A DNA stretch of 53,412 bases, taken from assembly GCA_012517325.1 (NCBI GenBank), contig JAAYVF010000076.1, positions 1 through 53,412 on the forward strand, read 5' to 3'. Within the stretch, counting starts at the first letter, position 1. Each line of letters begins with the position of its first letter. The notes beneath the pieces are model-generated. The model was not told the origin of the DNA. It saw nothing but the letters and a program-made list of their open reading frames with translations, and did no database searches. This stretch comes from Myxococcales bacterium (GTDB lineage: Bacteria; Lernaellota; Lernaellaia; Lernaellales; Lernaellaceae). Shown piece after piece: positions 44,019 to 49,959 of this stretch. Both the position numbers and the translations under genes were made by a program.

Positions 44019-44780
44019 TTACTTCAGCGCGGCGATTTCCTCGGCCAGCGCACCGAGCATTTCGGCGCCGCGGCTGGCGGGCGCGTAGTCCCAGATGGTG
44101 CGGCCCATGCTCTGCGCCTCGTCGATGGCCACGTTGTAGCCGATCGGCGCGCGCGACACCCGGTCGCCGAAAAAGTCGCGCAACTTGGCCAGGATGGCGT
44201 CGGCCAGATTGGTGCGGCGATAGAGGGTCGGCACGACCAGCGTCACTTCCAGGTCGCGCTTTTTGTAGGTGCGGCGCACGTTTTCGACGGTTTCGACGAT
44301 CTCGCTGCAGCCGTCGAGCGCCAGGTAGGTCAGGCTGACCGGAATCACGATTTCCTTGACGGCCAGCATGATGTTCAGCGTCAGCAGGCCCAGCGACGGC
44401 GGGCTGTCGACGATGAAGAAATCGTAGCCCTTGAGGGTTTCGAGCTTGTTGCGCAGGCGCATCACCCGGTCGGGGTCGGCGGCCGCGATCACCGTGAAAT
44501 CGACCAGCGACTTATTGGCGACGATCAAATCGAGGTTCGGGAGCCCCGACGCCGTCACCGCGTCGCGGGCCGCGACGTTCGGATCGGTCAGCAGCTCGAA
44601 CATCGACGGCCGGATCGCCGCCACGTCGAGCCCGAGCGCCTTGCCGACCTGCCCTTGCGGGTCCATGTCGATCAGGCACACGTGCTTGCCTTGCCGGGCC
44701 AGGTAGGCGGCGGTGTTCACCGCCAGCGTGGTTTTGCAGGAGCCGCCCTTTTCGTTGACGAACGCGATTTTCCGGGTCAC
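44019..44780 (-). CDS. ParA/MinD-family ATPase (orphan, no ParB)
   Basis: 253 residues. The deviant Walker A KGGSCKTT (11-18) carries the signature Lys, DMDPQGQ is the switch I region, and IVDSPPSLGLLT the Walker B. It should dimerise on ATP and bind DNA non-specifically to position a cargo. There is no ParB or parS nearby. The gene directly upstream encodes a small coiled-coil protein 25 bases away, a likely partner and activator as in McdA/McdB-like or PHA-granule positioning systems. The start is GTG 44780, with GGGGAGG seven bases before it. Confidence 0.9.
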   Translation of the reverse strand: MTRKIAFVNEKGGSCKTTLAVNTAAYLARQGKHVCLIDMDPQGQVGKALGLDVAAIRPSMFELLTDPNVAARDAVTASGLPNLDLIVANKSLVDFTVIAAADPDRVMRLRNKLETLKGYDFFIVDSPPSLGLLTLNIMLAVKEIVIPVSLTYLALDGCSEIVETVENVRRTYKKRDLEVTLVVPTLYRRTNLADAILAKLRDFFGDRVSRAPIGYNVAIDEAQSMGRTIWDYAPASRGAEMLGALAEEIAALK

Positions 44781-44805
44781 CGTCGACCTCCCCGGCGCGG
44801 CGCCG

Positions 44806-45126
44806 CTACTTTTTCATTTTCGCGGCGAGCCGTTCGAGTTTGCCTTGAATCGTTTCCAGGCGCGTTTCCAGTTTCGCCACCGAATCGCCGAGCTTGGCCA
44901 CCTTGCGCACCAGGTCGTCGTAATCGGCCTTGGTCGGCACGTTGACCAGGTTCATCGCCAGGCGCAGCCCCTGGTCGGCCTTGCGTTTGGCGCCGGCGGC
45001 CCGCTGGATGGCGCTGCCCAGGGTTTCGGCGAATTTCGGATTGGTCAGGAATTCGTTGACCAGGTCGTTGAATTTGGGCTCGCCCGCGTCGCGCGGCCGC
45101 TTCGGATCGGCTTTTTCCGTGGTCAT
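44806..45126 (-). CDS. small coiled-coil (phasin/PhaE-like) partner of the ParA-like ATPase
   Basis: 106 residues. A charged N-terminus (TTEKADPKRPRD) is followed by FNDLVNEFLTNPKFAETLGSAIQ and LAMNLVNVPTKADYDDLVRKV, then a coiled coil with heptads to the C-terminal KMKK. The LNVPTKxDYDxL element is like that seen in phasins and PhaE. The basic N-terminus is of the sort used to stimulate ParA ATPases. The frame is open 66 codons upstream, but MTTEK at 45126 is the first plausible start. Function inferred from context; cargo unknown. Confidence 0.75.
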   Translation of the reverse strand: MTTEKADPKRPRDAGEPKFNDLVNEFLTNPKFAETLGSAIQRAAGAKRKADQGLRLAMNLVNVPTKADYDDLVRKVAKLGDSVAKLETRLETIQGKLERLAAKMKK

Positions 45127-45305
45127 GTCACCCGCCCGTCGCTGGTTGTCGGATTGCGAAAAACCGTACGGCGCGACCCGAAAATTGTCAAGCAAGCGCG
45201 GCGGACGAGGCGCCCGCATTTCGGCGGCCGGCCCGATTCTTTGACGCCCCGCGATCGATCGGTTAAGCTTTTTTCGAATTTTCCACCACGAAAGCGGCCG
45301 GACAC

Positions 45306-46817
45306 ATGAAGCGATGGGGCGCACCCATTTTATTTATCCTGCTGGTCGCGACCTTCCTGGTTCCCTGGCTGGCTTTCGTGCTGCGTTTTCCCGCCGATTC
45401 GGTCATTTTCAAGGACGAACCCTGGCACGCGAATATTTTGCTGCGGCTGCTGCACCAGCCGAAGACGGGGCTTGCCGATATTATATTCGCCAACCCGGAC
45501 TATCCGCCGCTGTATTACCTGCTGGCCTTCGCCGCGGCGAAGGGCACCGGCGACGACGGGCGCTTGGGCCTGGCTCTGCCGAACCTCTTGTGCTTCCTCG
45601 CCCTTCTGGCGATGGCGTTTCACCTCACCCTACAAAGATTGCCGGCCGGGCGCGCCTGGCTGGCCGGTTTCCTGGTGGGCTTGACGACCTTCTATTGGTC
45701 GTTTTCCATTACCACCGAAATGACGCTGGCCGTGACGGTCGGGCTTTTCCTTTACCTGCTGCTACGCCGCGACCAAAGCCCCTGGACGCCGGTGTGGTTG
45801 GGATTGGCGGGCGGGCTGGCCTTGCTGGCCAAACAGACCACGCCGCTCTACCTGGCCGGCGCGGTATTGTTTTACAGCTGGGAAAAGTGGCGGCCGAGCC
45901 TGGGCTTGGCGCGCGCGGCGACCCGGCTGGCGGTCGTCGGCCTCGTCGCCGCCGCCGTGGCCGGCGCCGTTTTTTATCACCGCGGCGACGTCTTTCTCGT
46001 CCTAGGCCCCCGGATCGCGCGCGGTAGCCTGTATCACACCATCGACAAGGGCGCCGTCGCGCGCCTGCTTTTTTATCCGCGCTACGCGGCGCCGCAGCTC
46101 GGTTTCCTGGTCCTGGCGCTGTTGGGTTGGCGCCGGAAAAGACCGGATGCCGCCGCCGGCGCGCTGCTGGTCACCGTGCTGCTGGCCACGGTCGCGCTCA
46201 GCCTGTATTCCTCGAAGTTTCCCGAATACATCATGCCCGCCGCGTTCCCCCTGGCGTTGCTTTTCGTTTGGAGCCTCGGCGACGAATCGGCTCTGTCGCC
46301 GGCGATCCGGGCGGCCGTCGCGTTGAGCCTCGTTCCGCCCCTGCTCGTGCTTGCCGGCTGGCTGCAATGGCGGTTCGTTCACGTCGCCTGGGAAGCGCGG
46401 TCCGTCGGCGAGGTGAGTTCGCTGATCCGGGCCCAAAACGATCCGGCGACGCCGCTGCCGACCCTCAGCCTGGGCTCGGGCATGTGGCAATACCGCCTGG
46501 AAAACGTCTTCCGGCGCGAAGCGAAGACCGAACGCCTGCCGGTCACTTCCGTCCGCCTGGCTGACCTGTCGCGCCCGGACATGGCGCGGTTTCTGCTCTT
46601 CCGCGAAATGCCCGGCGTCGATCCGGCGGCCGATTGCGGCACCGCGGCCGAGCTTCGGTTCGTCCTGAACCGCCGCGACTGGCCGCCGTGCGACGACTGC
46701 CTGCCGCGACTGGCCGCCATGCTGCAAACCGTCAACCGCGAATATCGTGCGCGACAAAGCGGCCGGATGGGCGGCGAAGCCTTTTGGACGCTCTGCGAAC
46801 GGCCGGACCGCGAATAG
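45306..46817 (+). CDS. GT39-like membrane glycosyltransferase
   Basis: 503 residues, about 11 membrane segments. In the first periplasmic loop FKDEPWH and NPDYPPLYYL take the place of the GRDQ/RPPG motifs of the other two GT39-like proteins here: DE and PDYPP are typical of PMT-superfamily enzymes, so acidic residues for donor binding are present. The C-terminal soluble region contains a CDDC. The ATG at 45306 has no strong ribosome site. It is divergent from the small coiled-coil gene. Acceptor and donor are unknown; it is less similar to the others than they are to each other. Confidence 0.8.
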   Translation: MKRWGAPILFILLVATFLVPWLAFVLRFPADSVIFKDEPWHANILLRLLHQPKTGLADIIFANPDYPPLYYLLAFAAAKGTGDDGRLGLALPNLLCFLALLAMAFHLTLQRLPAGRAWLAGFLVGLTTFYWSFSITTEMTLAVTVGLFLYLLLRRDQSPWTPVWLGLAGGLALLAKQTTPLYLAGAVLFYSWEKWRPSLGLARAATRLAVVGLVAAAVAGAVFYHRGDVFLVLGPRIARGSLYHTIDKGAVARLLFYPRYAAPQLGFLVLALLGWRRKRPDAAAGALLVTVLLATVALSLYSSKFPEYIMPAAFPLALLFVWSLGDESALSPAIRAAVALSLVPPLLVLAGWLQWRFVHVAWEARSVGEVSSLIRAQNDPATPLPTLSLGSGMWQYRLENVFRREAKTERLPVTSVRLADLSRPDMARFLLFREMPGVDPAADCGTAAELRFVLNRRDWPPCDDCLPRLAAMLQTVNREYRARQSGRMGGEAFWTLCERPDRE

Positions 46818-46905
46818 ACGCGAAAGCCGATCCTGTTCCCTGACTTTTTGCACTCGCGTTCATCGGTGCGGATAGCGCGAATATTCAGATCTCTATTTAT
46901 TGGAG

Positions 46906-47000
46906 CCCTCACCCTTGGTCCCTCTCCCATTCAAGGGAGAGGGAAATAATATCTGGTCCTCCCTTCTCCCCTAGGTGGGAGAAGGGTCGGGGATGAGGGG
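46906..47000. repeat. cloverleaf-forming intergenic repeat
   Basis: Two perfect hairpins, CCCTCTCCC/GGGAGAGGG (46920-46943) and CCCTTCTCCC/GGGAGAAGGG (46961-46986), sit inside an outer pair CCCTCACCC (46906-46914) and GGGGATGAGGG (46989-46999). The whole can fold as a cloverleaf. Sequences of this shape (CCCTCACCC...GATGAGGG) recur as dispersed intergenic repeats in many bacteria. It lies between convergent genes and could also stop transcription from both sides. A decayed GCGTTCATC...GCGCGAAT fragment lies just upstream. Confidence 0.75.
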
Positions 47001-47049
47001 AAATCAAACCGATCTCCCCTGAAATTGAAGGCTGTATTCGCGGTTTCCG

Positions 47050-47946
47050 CTAGAACAAAAACAGCACAGCCACGCCCGCGATGGCCAGGCAGGCGCCGAA
47101 AATGGCCCGCGGCGAGACCCGTTCCTTGTAGAGCAGAATGGTCGGGGGGATGATCAGGATCGGCGTGATCGACATGATGGTGGCGGCGATGCCCGCTTGC
47201 GTGAGTTGCACCGCCATCAGCGAAAAGGAAACGCCGACGAACGGGCCGAAAAACGCGCCCAGCGTGGTCCGGCGCAACGCCGGCGCATCGCGCAATCCGG
47301 CCAACACCTTGGGCCACCAGCGGATCAAGGTGAAGAACACGGCAAAGCCGGCGAAACCGGCGATCACGCGAATCTGCGTCGCGGCGAACGGGCTGTAATC
47401 GCCCATCCCGAACTTCGACAGCACCAGGCCGCCCGCCTGGCCCAGCGCCGCCACCACGCCCAGAAACCAGCCCATCACCGGCAGATGGCGCGCCTGGCCG
47501 TTTTCGTCGGAGCGTCGTTCCCCCACGACCAGCATGACGCCCAGCAGCGTCAGGCCCATGCCCAGCCCGTCGAGCAGGGTCAGCGCCTCGCCCAGCGCCA
47601 GCCAGCCGAGCACTGCGGTAAACGGCGGCGCCAACGCCATCATCAACGTGGTGCGGCGCGCGCCGAGCAGCACCAGCGAGCGGAACCAGGCCATGTCGCC
47701 CAAGGTGAAACCGACCAGGCCTGAAAGCGAAAGCCAGTACCAGTTGTGCCCGTCGGCGTCGACCGGCAAAAAATGGCCGCGCGTCAGCCAGCCGTAAAGC
47801 GACAGAAAAGCGAAGGCGATGCCCAGGCGGATGATGTTGACCGCCAGCGAGCCGATCCGCTTCCCCGCCGCCTCGAACGACAGCGCTGACACCGTCCAAC
47901 AGGCGGCGGTCAGCAGCGCGGCGATTTCCCCTTGAAAAGCGTGCAA
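47050..47946 (-). CDS. DMT-superfamily (EamA) transporter
   Basis: 298 residues with ten membrane helices in two EamA repeats: AALLTAACWTVSALSFEA...TLLGVMLVV and WFLGVVAALGQAGGLVLSK...GVAVLFLF. It exports or imports a small metabolite (amino acid, nucleotide or drug), which cannot be read from the sequence. TTG 47946 is the best start because it precedes the first helix, though no strong ribosome site is seen. It converges on the GT39-like gene with the cloverleaf repeat between. Confidence 0.88.
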   Translation of the reverse strand: MHAFQGEIAALLTAACWTVSALSFEAAGKRIGSLAVNIIRLGIAFAFLSLYGWLTRGHFLPVDADGHNWYWLSLSGLVGFTLGDMAWFRSLVLLGARRTTLMMALAPPFTAVLGWLALGEALTLLDGLGMGLTLLGVMLVVGERRSDENGQARHLPVMGWFLGVVAALGQAGGLVLSKFGMGDYSPFAATQIRVIAGFAGFAVFFTLIRWWPKVLAGLRDAPALRRTTLGAFFGPFVGVSFSLMAVQLTQAGIAATIMSITPILIIPPTILLYKERVSPRAIFGACLAIAGVAVLFLF

Positions 47947-48093
47947 ACGAACGCTCGTTTTGTCGCTTCTTCCCGGCGGCCCGGCAAGAAGACCGGATTT
48001 CGACTCATGGCGGCCGCGGCCAAATCAGCCGCTATAAATGGACCGGGAGCGCGCAAAAAGCAAGCAGTAGAAAAGGGAAAAGGAACGGCCGGC

Positions 48094-49602
48094 TCATCCG
48101 CAGCCGTGACCCGACTCCGCATCGTCATCGTCCGCCGCGCCGCCGGCCGGCGAGGCGTCGTCGTCCGCGGCGCCCGAATCGTCGCCCGTGTCGTCGGCGG
48201 CGTCGTCGTCGGTGTCGTTGTCGTCGTTATCGTCGTTATCGTTGTCGTCGTCGTCGTCATCGTCGTCATCGCCGCCGAGGCACTGGTCGGCGTCCTCGTC
48301 GCAGGTCTGGTCGCCCTCGCAGGGCGAGCCGGCATGGACGGCGCACTCGTCGGCCTGGCAGGTGTCGCCGCCGTTGCAGAAGAAGCCGTCGTCGCAGGCG
48401 TCGCCGTCCGCCGCGCGTTGGTCGGGCGGACAGGTCGGCGTGGTGCCCGGGCAGTATTCGGGCTGGTCGCACGGATCGGCCGCTTCCCGGCAGACGGTGG
48501 TGGCGGGCGCGACGTCGTTCAGGCAGCCGGTCAGCGGGTCGCAGGAATCGATCGTGCAGGGATTGCCGTCGTCGCAGTCCAAGCCCTTGCAGTGATCCAT
48601 GTCGACCTTCGTGGTCCACGAACCGAACGAAACCTCGCCCCACTTGATCTCGAAGTAGCCCTCGTCGCCCCAGTCGCCCCAACTGTTCTTGGCGATCCAC
48701 GCGCCGTCCTTGTCGTCCCAGCCGACGACCAGCACGAAATGCCCGCCAACGTAATCGCCCCAGACGTGCTCGTACACGCCGATCTCGTAGGCGTAGAAAT
48801 CCTGGTAGACCTCGAACCAACTGGTAATCGGCCCTTCCAGCAGGGCGGTTTTCATCAGCTCGATGTCCTGGTTGTTGGTGGTCGTCACCCAATCCCAGGA
48901 GGCCACGCGCACCGCTTCCTTTTCCCATTCCTCGCACGTGTTGTCGCAGGGCGCGTCGAAGCCCAAATACGGGTAACAGCTTTCGAGCGGCACGCCGTAA
49001 TCGCGCAGGTAGTCGAGCGTCAGGTTGATCGGGCCCCCGGCGCAGGTGCCGGCCCCCGAGCACGACAGCACGTGTTGTTCGGCGAAGTCGAAGGTGGGAT
49101 TGGTGCGGTTAAACACGATCGCCAGGTTCGCTTCCGCCGCGGCCACCGCCGCGAACGCCCAGCAACTGCCGCAGCCGCCCTGATTGCGGATGCCGGTGAT
49201 GAAATTGCCCTCGTGATTGCGCCAGTCGAACGAATCGGGCAGCCGCGCGGGGGTTTTGGCGGGTGAATAATACGTGTCGCTGGCGCCGGCGCTCGGCACG
49301 GGAGCGGCGGCCAGTTGCGACAGCTCCGCGCAAGACCGGCCGAGCAGCGCGTTGTTTTTCACCGACCAGCGCGCGCCCTTTTGGCGGATGGCCAGGCGGA
49401 TCGCGGCCAGGTCGATCGGACAGGCATCCTCGCCGGACGCCGACGTTTCCCCTTGGACGGCCACATTGGGCCGGTCCGCCATGGTCAGAGCCTGGAAGGA
49501 GGCTTGCCGCGCCGCCGGATTCGCGCTGATGTCGTCGCACGCGCCGCTGATCAAAATGATGGCGAACAACGCCAGCCCGAGCCACCCGTTCCGCAGCTTC
49601 AC
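48094..49602 (-). CDS. papain-like (C1A) cysteine protease lipoprotein with Cys-rich, Asp-rich tail ending GCG
   Basis: 502 residues. A signal segment ending in ISGAC (Cys22) suggests lipidation. A pro-like region follows, then the catalytic domain with Gln141 and Cys147 (NQGGCGSCWAF), His288 (GGHFVLVVGW) and Asn306 (AKNSWGDWGDEGYF), so it should be active. After it come Cys-rich modules (CDDGNPCTIDSC, DDGFFCNGGDTC), an Asp/Asn-only stretch and the end SGHGCG. AAGGAG seven bases before GTG 49602 fixes the start. The tail architecture is shared with the large lipoprotein encoded divergently. It probably acts on the cell surface or is released. Confidence 0.9.
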   Translation of the reverse strand: MKLRNGWLGLALFAIILISGACDDISANPAARQASFQALTMADRPNVAVQGETSASGEDACPIDLAAIRLAIRQKGARWSVKNNALLGRSCAELSQLAAAPVPSAGASDTYYSPAKTPARLPDSFDWRNHEGNFITGIRNQGGCGSCWAFAAVAAAEANLAIVFNRTNPTFDFAEQHVLSCSGAGTCAGGPINLTLDYLRDYGVPLESCYPYLGFDAPCDNTCEEWEKEAVRVASWDWVTTTNNQDIELMKTALLEGPITSWFEVYQDFYAYEIGVYEHVWGDYVGGHFVLVVGWDDKDGAWIAKNSWGDWGDEGYFEIKWGEVSFGSWTTKVDMDHCKGLDCDDGNPCTIDSCDPLTGCLNDVAPATTVCREAADPCDQPEYCPGTTPTCPPDQRAADGDACDDGFFCNGGDTCQADECAVHAGSPCEGDQTCDEDADQCLGGDDDDDDDDDNDNDDNDDNDTDDDAADDTGDDSGAADDDASPAGGAADDDDAESGHGCG

Positions 49603-49786
49603 GACGCTCTCCTTCCCGACCGTTCGCCCGCGCATGCTACAACCGCCCATCAGGGAAGGCAACCGAATTGAAAAGAAGCAATGTTGATTTCTTCCCCCAA
49701 CAAACTGAATAAATTATCAAGTTCAAATGTTTTCTTTATATTAATCATATATTTAACGCATTAAGGGAGCCACCGATAAAATATAA

Positions 49787-49816
49787 TTGACATACCGAAC
49801 GATCTTTTGATATAAA
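49787..49816 (+). promoter_or_regulatory. strong sigma-70-type promoter of the large surface lipoprotein
   Basis: Perfect TTGACA (49787-49792), an 18-base spacer and TATAAA (49811-49816). Transcription should start near 49823, leaving an untranslated leader of about 137 bases, unusually long here. Confidence 0.7.
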
Positions 49817-49904
49817 TTAGTGTACATATTTTCCCACTGAAAAAACTACACAGAAAATTATCCCATAAAATTAGGATCTTGTAACGGTTAAGTTAGGCGC
49901 TATC

Positions 49905-49928
49905 GTCGCATTCATTATGAATTGCGAC
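49905..49928 (+). promoter_or_regulatory. leader hairpin before the large lipoprotein gene
   Basis: GTCGCA-TTCAT-T-ATGAA-T-TGCGAC can form an 11-base-pair stem with one bulged T, 31 bases before the ATG. It is not followed by a T-run, so it is more likely an mRNA stability or translation element, or an operator, than a terminator. Confidence 0.45.
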
Positions 49929-49959
49929 ACCTTGTAATTTGGATATGGGTGGATATTCG

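Larger units (their letters stand above)
49603..49959. other. AT-rich divergent intergenic region
   Basis: The gap between the divergent protease and large lipoprotein genes is strongly AT-rich from about 49680 on. It holds a good plus-strand promoter (49787-49816) and a leader hairpin (49905-49928). For the protease a weak minus-strand pair is seen, TTGCCT (49657-49662) and TAGCAT (49634-49639), 17 bases apart. No gene is seen. Confidence 0.55.

Noticed and set aside
44019-44780. ParAB partition locus or plasmid origin
   Set aside because: There is no ParB, parS-like repeats or replication gene nearby.
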